From positions 434,001-498,000 of the forward strand of contig NZ_CP060506.1 of the NCBI RefSeq assembly GCF_015240065.1: DNA of 64,000 bases. Reading direction: 5' to 3'. The notes beneath the pieces were generated by a model, which was not told the DNA's origin, made no database searches, and worked only from the letters and a program-made list of their open reading frames with translations. Below, piece by piece: positions 38,442-46,670 of this stretch. Numbering within the stretch: the stretch's first letter is position 1; every line of letters begins with the position of its first letter. The DNA is from Nanchangia anserum (GTDB taxonomy: Bacteria > Actinomycetota > Actinomycetes > Actinomycetales > Actinomycetaceae). Both the position numbers and the translations under genes were made by a program.

Positions 38442-38465
38442 GAACAAAGGTAGACCTATGTTAAG
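38442..38465 (-). promoter_or_regulatory. Palindromic operator/promoter of the iron-type importer
   Basis: Inverted repeat with core AACAAAGGTA/GACCTATGTT (8 of 10 arm positions pair), extended outward to 9 of 12. On the transcribed strand it covers TTAACA, a possible -35, and the spacer before TTTAGT/TAGTTA, a possible -10, so a bound repressor would block the promoter. It does not match the 19-base DtxR/IdeR box spacing. A metal- or iron-sensing repressor is inferred from the gene it controls. Confidence 0.5.
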
Positions 38466-38533
38466 TAGCGACAAGCTTTCCTGGCAAGTGTGCGGCTTGG
38501 TCAGCTCAGGGCGGCCTGTGTGGGGTGATAAAC

Positions 38534-38568
38534 GTGTGCGGCCCGCACACCAGGCACGGGCCGCACAC
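38534..38568 (-). terminator. Hairpin terminator after lipoprotein gene
   Basis: GTGTGCGGCCCG pairs perfectly with CGGGCCGCACAC across an 11-base loop, 16 bases downstream of the stop of the lipoprotein gene at 38584. Confidence 0.65.
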
Positions 38569-38583
38569 GATCGGGCGAGGAGA

Positions 38584-39114
38584 CTACTGTCCCGTCGTTG
38601 CCTCCGAGGCGATCGCCATGGCGTCGAGGTACCACTTGCCATCGACGAGCTTGACCGGCCAGGTCTCACCGTCGACATTGACGGTCGCGCTCGTGTCACT
38701 CGTCTTCGTCACGCTGACCTCAGACTGCTCAAGGGCCGCCCGCGCGGCGGGGGAGCTCAGCAGCTGGCGCTGCTCGTCGGTGAGCGTCTGCTGCATACCT
38801 TGGACACATCCGTCAACGGCCGAGGACATCGAGGTGAATGCCGGCTCGAAAGCCTGCTGGCACACGCCCTGATAGTCGCCGGCGAGCAGCAGGGTCATGT
38901 ACTTCTTGACGACGCCCTCGGGGGTGTCGTGGCTCGCCTCGACCTTACCGAAGGTGAGCTTGCCGTCGTCAGTCGTGGCGGACTCAGTCGCGCTCGCGGA
39001 CGTCGTGGGTTCGGACGATGCCGGGCGAACCTTGGAATCGGCGCTGTCGGAACCACACGCGGTGAGGCCCGCGGCCAGAGCGCAGGCCGCGGCTAGAGCG
39101 AGAAGACGTTTCAT
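38584..39114 (-). CDS. Lipoprotein with NTF2-like/DUF4878-type domain
   Basis: 176 residues with a clear lipoprotein signal (MKRLLALAAACALAAGLTAC). A Ser/Thr-rich linker to about residue 48 is followed by a compact domain beginning DTPEGVVKKYMTLLLAGDYQGVC and ending WPVKLVDGKWYLDAMA. That pattern, a short helix pair then a curved sheet with a final W-x-V/x-DGKWYL strand, resembles DUF4878/NTF2-like lipoproteins of unknown function. AAAGGATC upstream supports ATG 39114. It stands alone between hairpins on both sides. Confidence 0.72.
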   Translation of the reverse strand: MKRLLALAAACALAAGLTACGSDSADSKVRPASSEPTTSASATESATTDDGKLTFGKVEASHDTPEGVVKKYMTLLLAGDYQGVCQQAFEPAFTSMSSAVDGCVQGMQQTLTDEQRQLLSSPAARAALEQSEVSVTKTSDTSATVNVDGETWPVKLVDGKWYLDAMAIASEATTGQ

Positions 39115-39202
39115 CGGGGATCCTTTGTTAGTGAGAAGAAAAACACCGAGGCCAGTATATATTCGCGATTCCGCCGCTCGGTAGGGTGTTCACGCGAATA
39201 CG

Positions 39203-39238
39203 GGTGTGCGCCCGCGGCGGCAACCGCGGGCGCACACC
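39203..39238 (-). terminator. Hairpin terminator after glpK
   Basis: GGTGTGCGCCCGCGG pairs perfectly with CCGCGGGCGCACACC around CGGCAA, nine bases downstream of the glpK stop. Confidence 0.75.
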
Positions 39239-39247
39239 GGCGACGCA

Positions 39248-40774
39248 TCAGTCTTGCTTGACGTCGTCGTCGACCCAGTCGAACGTCCGGGTAACCGCCT
39301 TCTTCCACAGGCGGTACTGGCGCTCGACCTCGTCCTTATCGCCGGCGGGCTCCCACCGCTTGCCTTCGGACCAGTTGTCGATGACGTCTTGCTCGCCGTC
39401 CCAGAAGCCGACCGCGATGCCCGCGGCGTAGGCGGCGCCGAGCGCCGTCGTCTCCATGACCTTCGGGCGCACGATCGGCACGCCGACCTGATCGGCCTGG
39501 AACTGCATGAGCAGCTCGTCGTTCGTCATGCCGCCGTCGACGCGCAACTCCTTGAGGTCGACGCCGGAGTCGGCCACCATGGCATCGAAGACCTCGCGCG
39601 ACTGGAAGGCCGTCGACTCCTCGACCGCGCGGGCGATGTGGGCCTTCGTGTTGTAACGGGTGAGGCCGACGATGGCGCCGCGGGCGTCGTCCTTCCAGTA
39701 GGGAGCGAACAGGCCCGAGAATGCCGGGACGAAATACACCCCGCCGTTGTCGTCGACCGTGCGCGCCAGCGTCTCGATCTCCTTGCTGTCGCTGATGAGG
39801 CCGAGATTGTCGCGGATCCACTGCACGAGCGAGCCGGCCACGGCGATCGACCCCTCAAGCGCGTATACGGGCTTGTTGTCGCCGATCTTGTAGCACACCG
39901 TCGTGAGCAGGCCGTTGCGCGAGAACACCGGCTCCTCACCCGTGTTCATGATGACGAAGCAGCCCGTGCCGTAGGTGTTCTTGACCATGCCCTTCTCGAA
40001 GCAGGCCTGACCGAACGTCGCGGCCTGCTGGTCGCCAAGGATGCCGGCGATCGGGGTGTCGACGAGAAGGCCGTTTTTGCGGCCGTAACCGTAGATCTCG
40101 GACGACGAACAGATCTCGGGCAGCATCGACATGGGGATGCCGAAATCGGCGCACACGTCCTCGCGCCACTGCAGGGTGCGAATGTCCATGAGCATCGTGC
40201 GCGACGCGTTTGTCACGTCAGTCTTGTGGACGCCGCCGTTGACACCACCCGTGAGGTTCCACAGCACCCAGCAGTCGGTGTTGCCAAACAGCAGGTCGCC
40301 GGCCTCGGCCTTCTCGCGCGCGCCCTCGACGTTGTCGAGGATCCACGTGATCTCGGGGCCGGAGTAGTACACGGACAGGTCGAGTCCACAGATGTCGCGA
40401 TACTTCGACATGCCTTCGTCGCCGGCGAGGTCGCGGATGATCTTCGAGGTCCGCGTGTCCTGCCAGACGATGGCGTTGTAGACCGGCTCGCCGGTGTTCT
40501 TGTCCCACACGACGACGGTCTCGCGCTGGTTAGTGATGCCCACGGCGGCGATCTCGTGGCGGTTCGTCTCGGCCTTTTGCAGCGCGTCGGCCACGCAGGC
40601 GCGGACGTTTTGCCAGATTTCGACGGGGTCGTGCTCGACCCAGCCGGCTTTGGGGAAAATCTGGCGATGCTCGCGCTGGCCCAGCGAGACGATGTCGCCG
40701 GAGTGGTCGAACAAGATGGCACGCGACGACGTCGTGCCCTGATCGATGGCGAGGACGTATTTCTTTTCCGTCAT
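39248..40774 (-). CDS. glpK: Glycerol kinase
   Basis: FGGY-family kinase phosphorylating glycerol to glycerol 3-phosphate, 508 residues. ATP-binding motif [17 protein letters not shown] at the N-terminus, [12 protein letters not shown], the FGGY signature region [19 protein letters not shown] and the C-terminal [24 protein letters not shown] before ATG 40774 fixes the start. It lies 43 bases downstream of glpF on the same strand, forming an uptake-and-trapping operon. A SorC-family regulator is divergently encoded beyond glpF. No aerobic glycerol-3-phosphate dehydrogenase gene is in the window. Confidence 0.97.
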   Translation of the reverse strand: MTEKKYVLAIDQGTTSSRAILFDHSGDIVSLGQREHRQIFPKAGWVEHDPVEIWQNVRACVADALQKAETNRHEIAAVGITNQRETVVVWDKNTGEPVYNAIVWQDTRTSKIIRDLAGDEGMSKYRDICGLDLSVYYSGPEITWILDNVEGAREKAEAGDLLFGNTDCWVLWNLTGGVNGGVHKTDVTNASRTMLMDIRTLQWREDVCADFGIPMSMLPEICSSSEIYGYGRKNGLLVDTPIAGILGDQQAATFGQACFEKGMVKNTYGTGCFVIMNTGEEPVFSRNGLLTTVCYKIGDNKPVYALEGSIAVAGSLVQWIRDNLGLISDSKEIETLARTVDDNGGVYFVPAFSGLFAPYWKDDARGAIVGLTRYNTKAHIARAVEESTAFQSREVFDAMVADSGVDLKELRVDGGMTNDELLMQFQADQVGVPIVRPKVMETTALGAAYAAGIAVGFWDGEQDVIDNWSEGKRWEPAGDKDEVERQYRLWKKAVTRTFDWVDDDVKQD

Positions 40775-40817
40775 GAGGTTGATCCTTTATCTCTAGCGGT
40801 GGTGATGTAGGGCGGGG

Positions 40818-41633
40818 TTATACGGCCATGCCGACGGCGAGGACGGCGAGGACGGCGAGGACGGCACCGATGATCGGGCCGACGATCGGCACCCAGGCGT
40901 AGGACCACTGCGCGTCGGACTTGCCGCCCTTCATGGGCAAGATGGCGTAGGCGACGCGCGGGGCGAGGTCACGGGCTGGGTTGATGGCGTATCCCGTGGG
41001 ACCGCCCAGGGCGATGCCGATGACGACGATGCACAGAGCAACAGCCAGGGGGCCTACCTGGGTCGGGGTGCCGCCGGAGACCATGACGAAGGCGATGAGG
41101 GCAAACGTGCCGATGGCCTCGGTGACGACGTTCCACGGGCCGCTCTTGACCTCGGGGGCCGTGGCGAAGCAGTACAGCTTCATGCGCGGATCGTCCATCT
41201 TCTGGTCGAATTGCAGCTTGTAGCAGGCCCAGGCGATGACGGCGCCGACGAACGCGCCGGCAAACTGGGCGATGCAGTAAATGGCGATATTCCCCGCCGT
41301 GACGGGAATCCCGCCCTCGGCGAGCGCGGGGCCATTCAGCGTGACGTCGGGGTTGATGGCGTGCCACACCGCCTTGGCAATGGTGACCGCCGGGTTGAGG
41401 TGGCCGCCGGTCTTCCACGCCGCGTAGACGCCCATGTAGACGGCCAAGCCCCAGCCGAAGTTGATCATGAGCCAGCCTCCGCCCATGCCCTTCGACTTCA
41501 ATAGGTTGTTCGTGGCGCAGGTGCCGGCACCGAACATGATGAGGATTGCGGTGCCAAAGAATTCGGAGAAGAAAATCTCGGATCCACCTGGCGGCGTCGC
41601 TGCCGCGAGGTGGGGAAGCATGGAGACGATCAC
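40818..41633 (-). CDS. glpF: Glycerol facilitator, MIP/aquaporin family
   Basis: 271-residue six-helix channel. Both NPA boxes are present: GGHLNPAVTIAK and GYAINPARDLAPR. The Asp directly after the second NPAR is the known mark of glycerol facilitators as opposed to water channels. GTG 41633 is chosen because GAAGGA lies five bases upstream; a longer open frame to 41741 runs through the promoter. The C-terminus is encoded by a 9-base tandem repeat (VLAVLAVLAVG). Promoter candidate: TTGCAG, 17 bases, CAAAAT on this strand. Confidence 0.95.
   Translation of the reverse strand: MIVSMLPHLAAATPPGGSEIFFSEFFGTAILIMFGAGTCATNNLLKSKGMGGGWLMINFGWGLAVYMGVYAAWKTGGHLNPAVTIAKAVWHAINPDVTLNGPALAEGGIPVTAGNIAIYCIAQFAGAFVGAVIAWACYKLQFDQKMDDPRMKLYCFATAPEVKSGPWNVVTEAIGTFALIAFVMVSGGTPTQVGPLAVALCIVVIGIALGGPTGYAINPARDLAPRVAYAILPMKGGKSDAQWSYAWVPIVGPIIGAVLAVLAVLAVGMAV
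40835..40865. repeat. 9-base tandem repeat in the glpF 3' end
   Basis: CGGCGAGGA occurs three times in a row plus a partial fourth copy. The unit is a multiple of three, so slippage would lengthen or shorten the last helix of GlpF by three residues (LAV) without shifting frame. Confidence 0.75.
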
Positions 41634-41736
41634 AGTAGTCCTTCCCATCGGGGTACAACGGCGTACCGACGGCCCGTTGGGGACGGGCCGCACGCGGGTC
41701 CGGACCCGCCACATCCGAGCCGGATGAGTGAGCCGG

Positions 41737-41761
41737 AACACTATTCATTTTGTGTATTGTT
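41737..41761. promoter_or_regulatory. Candidate operator between glpF and its divergent regulator
   Basis: AACACTA at the left end is an inverted copy (6 of 7) of TATTGTT at the right end of a 25-base AT-rich stretch. It overlaps the glpF -10 and touches the -35 of the regulator gene, a suitable place for SorC-type regulator binding. Moderate evidence only. Confidence 0.35.
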
Positions 41762-41775
41762 GACTGGAGCTGCAA
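41747..41775 (-). promoter_or_regulatory. glpFK promoter
   Basis: On this strand TTGCAG (-35) and CAAAAT (-10) are separated by exactly 17 bases. Transcription would start near 41740, leaving a leader of about 100 bases before glpF. Confidence 0.5.
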
Positions 41776-41789
41776 CACCTCTGCATAAA
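41760..41789 (+). promoter_or_regulatory. Promoter of the SorC-family regulator gene
   Basis: TTGACT and CATAAA are separated by 18 bases, with TG in front of the -10 hexamer as in extended -10 promoters. The start point would be near 41796. Confidence 0.5.
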
Positions 41790-41834
41790 TGTGCACGAGT
41801 CGTCGAAGGGGATGGGAGATTGCGAGACGTCACC

Positions 41835-42770
41835 ATGCACAAGGCGGCGACCATGTACTACCTCCAGGGTCAAACGATGGAGTCGATCGCCGCTCACCTC
41901 CACACCTCCCGTTCCTCCGTGTCACGGTTGCTTTCCCAGGCGCGTGAAAGCGGGATCGTGCGGATCTCGGTGGCGCCGTTGGAAGAGACGGGTTCGCATC
42001 TGGCGCGTCAGCTCCACGAGGCCTTTGGAGTGCATGCGTGGGTCGTTCCCGTGCGCCCCGGAGCCTCCCAGGTGCGGCGACTCTCGCAGGTCGCGGCTGT
42101 CGCCGCCGAAAACTTCATGCAGATGATTGCCCCCGGCATGGTCGTCGGCTTCGCGTGGGGAAACACGACCGCCGAGGTTATCCGCCACATTCCGCGTCGC
42201 GAGATCCCCGACGTCACGCTCGTCCAACTCAACGGCGCGGCATCTCACGAGACGACGGGCGTGCCCTACGTTGGCGCGATCATGGCCGAAGCCGCGGCGG
42301 CACTGGGGGCACGCTCGGTCCATTTCCCCGTCCCGGCATTCTTTGATTACGCCGAAACCAAGCAGGCGATGTGGCGCGAGGGGTCGATCCGCCAGGTCCT
42401 CGACTTGCAGCGGCGCTGCTCGCTCGCCCTGTTCGGCGTTGGCGGTCTCACCGCCGAGATCCCGTCACACGTCTACTCGCAGGGATACCTCTCGCGCGAG
42501 GACCTCAATGCGCTGGATGCCGACCGGGTCGTCGGCGACGTGTGCACGGTTTTCATCCGCGAAAATGGCACCTACCGGGGGATCGAGCTCAACCAGCGGG
42601 CATCCGGCCCCACCCCCGACGAGCTGCGCCGCATCGACCGGCGGCTGTGCGTCGTCGCCGGCCCCGCGAAGGCCCCGGCGTTGCTGGGGGCGCTGCGCGC
42701 ACAGGTCGCGACGGACCTCGTCGTCGACGAACAGACTGCGCGACAGGTCGTGCGCCTGGCGCAGAAGTAG
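41835..42770 (+). CDS. SorC/DeoR-family sugar-binding transcriptional regulator
   Basis: 311 residues. N-terminal helix-turn-helix (about 1-45, AATMYYLQGQTMESIAAHLHTSRSSVSRLLSQARESGIV) followed by a SorC sugar-phosphate-binding domain (about 55-310) with GFAWGNTTAEVIRH and VQLNGAASHETTGVPY. Such regulators sense phosphorylated sugars or polyols, and a glycerol-related effector is inferred from the divergent glpFK. ATG 41835 is the usual family start position; the TTG at 41820 has its ribosome site too close. It converges with the NYN gene, with only three bases between stops. Confidence 0.88.
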   Translation: MHKAATMYYLQGQTMESIAAHLHTSRSSVSRLLSQARESGIVRISVAPLEETGSHLARQLHEAFGVHAWVVPVRPGASQVRRLSQVAAVAAENFMQMIAPGMVVGFAWGNTTAEVIRHIPRREIPDVTLVQLNGAASHETTGVPYVGAIMAEAAAALGARSVHFPVPAFFDYAETKQAMWREGSIRQVLDLQRRCSLALFGVGGLTAEIPSHVYSQGYLSREDLNALDADRVVGDVCTVFIRENGTYRGIELNQRASGPTPDELRRIDRRLCVVAGPAKAPALLGALRAQVATDLVVDEQTARQVVRLAQK

Positions 42771-42773
42771 CGC

Positions 42774-43343
42774 TCAGAGGAAGGCTTCGGGCCGGAACTC
42801 GTCAAGCGGGATGATCTTGAGGCGGGGCAGCGAGACCTGGAAGGCGTGGACGTCGTGCTCGAGGTCGCACACCTCGAGTCCCTCGGGTACCAGCTGCGCC
42901 AGCGACGAGGAGAGGAATTCGGGAAAAGCCAGGACGCCGACGCGGTGACCGGCCGCCAACAGGGCCTCGACCTGCGGAACGAAGTCGCCGTCGTGGCTGC
43001 CCAACAACACGTTGCCGCGTCCCGAGGCGCGAATGGCGTCGAGCATCCGCTGGATACCGATGTCGACGACCTTGTCTTCGGCGTCGTCAGACGACAGCGG
43101 AATCGGCGTGTAGTCCATGGCGAGCAGCGCCTGGACGAATCCCATGGGCAGGTGCCCGGAGGAGGCGTTGAGGAAGAACAGACCCTTGGTCGTATCGGTG
43201 TCGAACAGCCCGGAGGCAAAGCGCAAGACTCGATCCCAGCGGGGACGTTCCTCGGGATCGGGCCGGCGCGAGAGCACGCTCATGCCGAGCGTGGCGTCAA
43301 TATTCTCACCGTCAATAACGAGATACGTGGGCTCACTAGCCAT
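42774..43343 (-). CDS. NYN-domain (LabA/DUF88-like) predicted RNA nuclease
   Basis: 189 residues, one NYN/PIN-like domain. The conserved acidic sites are visible: YLVIDGENID at the first strand, VVDIGIQRMLDAIR in the middle and LLGSHDGDFVPQVEALLAAGHRVGV at the third, followed by a short tail. NYN proteins are predicted or shown to cut RNA; the bacterial LabA group is poorly characterised. ATG 43343 lies six bases after TAGGAT, so the gene is probably leaderless. That box overlaps the stop region of the 644-residue gene upstream, so it may have both its own promoter and read-through. Confidence 0.85.
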   Translation of the reverse strand: MASEPTYLVIDGENIDATLGMSVLSRRPDPEERPRWDRVLRFASGLFDTDTTKGLFFLNASSGHLPMGFVQALLAMDYTPIPLSSDDAEDKVVDIGIQRMLDAIRASGRGNVLLGSHDGDFVPQVEALLAAGHRVGVLAFPEFLSSSLAQLVPEGLEVCDLEHDVHAFQVSLPRLKIIPLDEFRPEAFL

Positions 43344-43349
43344 GTCGGC

Positions 43350-43355
43350 ATCCTA
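43350..43355 (-). promoter_or_regulatory. -10 box of leaderless NYN gene
   Basis: TAGGAT on this strand ends six bases before the ATG of the NYN gene and overlaps the stop codon of the gene upstream. Confidence 0.45.
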
Positions 43356-45287
43356 CCGCTCGCGGGCCTCGGCGCGGTCCGATAGCGCAGAAAGAGCCAG
43401 GCGATCGGCCTGCTCAGCCTGCTGTTCGGCCTGATCGATCAACCGCAAGGCGGCGTCCGGATCGGTCGGGGCCAGCTCCTCGACGCGCGTGAGGGTGTCG
43501 GCGGCGAGCATGAGCATCGTCCGTGCGGCCAGCGAGACCCGGGCGCGGTGCAGGCTGATGAAGTCCTCGAGCGCCGCCAGGTAACAGCTGACGGCCTGAA
43601 GGGAAAAACGCAGCGCCGTTGCGGAATCGGCCGCGACCTCGCGCGTGCGCTGATTGCCGACGTACTCGTCCCAATCGTCGACGCGGTGGGCAACGAGGAC
43701 CGCCGCAAGAATAGCGTGTTCGCCACGTTGGGTGAGGTCGGGAGTGCGTTCGGCCTCGCCCTCGGCACTCGCCCGCCGGGCCTGGTCGAGGAGGTCGCGC
43801 GCCTGGCTCAGCTGCCCGGCGGCCATGCGAGCGTCCTCGAGCAGGACGTCGGCATGTTGGGGCTGTACCTCGGTCATCGCTTCGGCGACGTCGCCGGCCC
43901 GCGCCAGCCCACGCTCGGCCTGCTCAATGAAGGGCTCGAGATCGGCCACGATGTCTTCCACCGAGGAATCGGCGTGGCGCCACCCGGCAAAACGCAGCGA
44001 TTCCTCGCGCAGGCGCGCGCACGCTTCGTCGAGGGAGACCCGGTAGTCCTCACCGGGCAGCGGTTTGTGATTGATCTGGGCATCGGCAAACAGCCCGAGC
44101 CCCTCGGTGACGACCGCGCGGGCATGGGCGAGAGCGCGCGCATAGGTTTGGGTGTGGTCGAGGCCGAACTGGATCGTCACGACCTCGAGCAAGCCGTCGC
44201 AGCCGCGACACAGCGAGTCGGCCTCACGCAGCTTGCGAGCAAAACGCCGCGGCGTCATCTCCTCATGTGCTGCGGGCTCCTCGGTCGGGGCCGACTGCGA
44301 GGTCGCTATGGCCGCTCGTTCGCGATTGCGTCGCTCCTCCTCGACGAGGCGGCGCTGACGCTGCGCTTCGGCCGTCTGCCGAGCCTCCGCCTCGGCGGCT
44401 GCGCGCGTCTTGGCCTCGGCCAGGCGTCGCTGCTCGGCCTCAGCACGCGCCAGCTGAATCTGGCGCGTGCGACGGGCCTCCTCGGCCTCGGCGGCCTCGC
44501 GGGCATGGCGTTCGCGCTCGCGGCGGCGCTCGGCGAGTTCGGCTTGGGCCTGCTGGCGGGCGCGCGCCTCCGTGTGCGCCGCATCGAACTCGGGGGCCGG
44601 CGCGGGCGTGGCCTCGGAAGAAGCGGGGGTCGCGTCTTTCAGCGGGGGCACCCGCAGCTGGGAGACGCGCTCGTTCTCTCGCGTCGGTTGCGCAGGGGCT
44701 GAGTCGTTCGCGGGCCGTGTGGGCTGGTCAGGTGCCTCGGTATCGGCGGTGACGAGATCGGCGGCGATGGCCTCGAGAGCGGGGCGAGTGAGCTCTATCT
44801 GGCTCTCGTTAAATCCGGCGGATGCGAGCGCTTCGAGCGCCCGCTCGACGAGGGCCGTGGTCCGCTCGGCCGAGACGTCCGCGCGGGTGCTCGGCCGCGA
44901 GGTCGCGCGCTGGCGCCACGAGTAGTCCCCACGCGGGCGCGCGTGCTCGACGACGGGGATCTCCTCGGCAACCTCAGCGGGCGTCGCGATGTCGTCGGAG
45001 GGGTGTTCCTGCGCAGCGGCGATCTCGACGTAGTGCGCTCCGCGCGTCGGCGAACTCGGCACCGAGGGCAGTGGCGCATCGCTGTAGCGGCGTCGAGACG
45101 GCTCGGTCGAGGCGGGGGAGTCGGGGGTGGGCAGGTCGGCCCACGTCGGCGTCGGTGCCGGAGACGAGGGCGAGGACCAGATGTCGTCATCGGCGGGAAG
45201 TGGAGCGGGCACGTGAGGGGACGAGACGCGCTCCGTGTCGCGGCGGCCGAACAGTCGCCTCTTCTTCGACTGTGAACGATGAGACAT
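43353..45287 (-). CDS. Large coiled-coil protein of unknown function
   Basis: 644 residues, soluble by appearance. Basic head (SHRSQSKKRRLFGRRDTERV), then a Pro/Ser/Asp/Ala-rich disordered stretch to about 150, a short helical patch (SAGFNESQIELTRPALEAIA), a long Ala/Glu/Arg coiled coil (about 230-330, with repeated RAEAEQRRLAEAKTRAAAEA-type heptads), and a helical C-terminal half starting LCRGCDGLLEVVTIQFGLD. The C-terminal half repeats ALxxAR/LLDQARR helix pairs resembling TPR-like bundles. I do not recognise a family. Ten bases separate its stop from the NYN start; the two may work together, which is inference. The opposite strand holds long open frames, but they are shadows of this codon bias. 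Confidence 0.75.
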   Translation of the reverse strand: MSHRSQSKKRRLFGRRDTERVSSPHVPAPLPADDDIWSSPSSPAPTPTWADLPTPDSPASTEPSRRRYSDAPLPSVPSSPTRGAHYVEIAAAQEHPSDDIATPAEVAEEIPVVEHARPRGDYSWRQRATSRPSTRADVSAERTTALVERALEALASAGFNESQIELTRPALEAIAADLVTADTEAPDQPTRPANDSAPAQPTRENERVSQLRVPPLKDATPASSEATPAPAPEFDAAHTEARARQQAQAELAERRRERERHAREAAEAEEARRTRQIQLARAEAEQRRLAEAKTRAAAEAEARQTAEAQRQRRLVEEERRNRERAAIATSQSAPTEEPAAHEEMTPRRFARKLREADSLCRGCDGLLEVVTIQFGLDHTQTYARALAHARAVVTEGLGLFADAQINHKPLPGEDYRVSLDEACARLREESLRFAGWRHADSSVEDIVADLEPFIEQAERGLARAGDVAEAMTEVQPQHADVLLEDARMAAGQLSQARDLLDQARRASAEGEAERTPDLTQRGEHAILAAVLVAHRVDDWDEYVGNQRTREVAADSATALRFSLQAVSCYLAALEDFISLHRARVSLAARTMLMLAADTLTRVEELAPTDPDAALRLIDQAEQQAEQADRLALSALSDRAEARER

Positions 45288-45444
45288 GTCGAACGATCTT
45301 CCTAGTTGTAGCGCACGACGCAGGGGATAGCGACGGTCGCGGTCATCTGTGCCACACTGGGGAGCAGGTGCCCGCCCTGGTCGTTATCATAGGGAATTCA
45401 CGGGCCCGGTGGATGCCGGCAAGCGAAAACCTGAAGGAGGAGCC

Positions 45445-45819
45445 GTGCCCAGCGGTCGCGTCAAGTGGTACTCAGCCCAGAAGGGCTTTGGCTTCATTAC
45501 CGCCGACGACGGACGTGACGTCTTTGTTGGCCAGGCGGCCGTGGAAGCGGGGGTGAACCTCAAGACCGGCATGCGCGTCGACTTCGGCGTCGCCGAGGGG
45601 CGCAAAGGCCCGCAGGCGACCTCTATTTCCGTCATCGAGACCCCGCCCTCGCTGGCCAAGGCGCGCCGGCGTCGCCCGCGCGACATGGTCGGCGTCGTCG
45701 AAGATCTCATTCGTCTCCTCGACGGGGCGTCCGGCTCGCTGCGGCGGGGCCACTACCCCGACAACTCCCGCAAGATTGCCCAGGTGCTGCGCGCCCTGGC
45801 GGAGGACTTTGATGCCTAA
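45445..45819 (+). CDS. Cold-shock protein with C-terminal extension (CspB type)
   Basis: 124 residues. Cold-shock domain at about 1-65 with RNP-type segments GRVKWYSAQKGFGFITADDG and DVFVGQAAVEAG, then an actinobacterial extension (about 66-124, ARRRRPRDMVGVVEDLIRLLD and a helical end ALAEDFDA). It binds single-stranded nucleic acid. GAAGGAGG four bases before GTG 45445 fixes the start. The stop overlaps the DUF3027 start. A TATCAT box near 45387 may be its promoter. Confidence 0.93.
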   Translation: MPSGRVKWYSAQKGFGFITADDGRDVFVGQAAVEAGVNLKTGMRVDFGVAEGRKGPQATSISVIETPPSLAKARRRRPRDMVGVVEDLIRLLDGASGSLRRGHYPDNSRKIAQVLRALAEDFDA

Positions 45820-46564
45820 AACTTCCGAGTCGAGCGCACCCGAGCGCGCCAAGGTCGACCGAATCCTCGGTGACGCCGTCGACCAGGCCCGCGCGGCGCT
45901 CGCGCCGATTGCCCACGACGACGAAATCGGTGCCCACCTGGGTGCGGTCGAGACCGAACGTCGCCTCGTGTGCCACACCTTCGACTGCTTGAAGAAGGGC
46001 TATCGCGGGTGGCGATGGATGACGACGCTCGCGCGCTCGCCGCGCTCACGCAAGGCCACGGTGTGCGAAATCGGCCTCGTGCCCGGCCCCGATGCCCTGC
46101 TGGCCCCCGAGTGGGTGCCGTGGGAGGAGCGGCTCGAGCCTGGTGATATTGGTCGCGGTGACACGCTGCCCTATCGCGCCGACGACGCGCGACTCGACCA
46201 CTCCTACGAGGACGCCGACGCCGAAGAACTCGACGAGCGCACGGTCGAGGAGATGGGACTCGGGCGCCCGCGGATCCTGTCCTCGCGCGGGCGTCGTGAG
46301 GCCGCCGACCGCTGGTACGCCTCTGAATGCGGTCCGGCCCGCGGAGCCAATAATCGGCGGAAACTTCCCGAACACACGTGTGCCGACTGCGGATTCATGG
46401 TCAAGCTGTCGGGGTCGCTGCGCCGCGCCTTCGGCGTGTGCGCGAACGAATGGTCTCCTGATGACGGGCGCGTCGTGTCCCTCGATCACACGTGCGGCGC
46501 GCACTCGGAGACCGACATCGCCCAGCAGCCCAGCCCGTGGGAACCCGAACCCCCGCGTCAATGA
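45812..46564 (+). CDS. DUF3027-family protein
   Basis: 250 residues. Family landmarks: CHTFDCLKKGYRGWRWMTTLAR near residue 55, and APEWVPWEERLEPGDIGRGD. The C-terminal half has a likely zinc site, EHTCADCGFMVKLSGSLRRAFGVCANEWSPDDG, with two CxxC-like and later Cys/His positions and a final DHTCGAHSE. Function unknown; it follows the extended cold-shock gene throughout actinobacteria. ATG 45812 overlaps the upstream stop by eight bases, so the two are co-translated. Confidence 0.88.
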   Translation: MPKTSESSAPERAKVDRILGDAVDQARAALAPIAHDDEIGAHLGAVETERRLVCHTFDCLKKGYRGWRWMTTLARSPRSRKATVCEIGLVPGPDALLAPEWVPWEERLEPGDIGRGDTLPYRADDARLDHSYEDADAEELDERTVEEMGLGRPRILSSRGRREAADRWYASECGPARGANNRRKLPEHTCADCGFMVKLSGSLRRAFGVCANEWSPDDGRVVSLDHTCGAHSETDIAQQPSPWEPEPPRQ

Positions 46565-46670
46565 ACTCGACATTGAGGTGGTCGCTCCCGGCCGCTCCGG
46601 TTAGGGCAGCCGCGGGTCTTACCCGCATAATGGCGCTGTCCTCATCCACAGCGAGAACGGAATAGCGCAC

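Noticed and set aside
38442-38465. DtxR/IdeR box
   Set aside because: The half-sites AGGT and ACCT are too close together for the 19-base consensus; kept as an unassigned palindrome.
43548-44702. 384-codon frame antisense to the 644-residue gene
   Set aside because: The sense strand has a normal start and coiled-coil pattern; the antisense one only mirrors its Glu/Arg/Ala codons.
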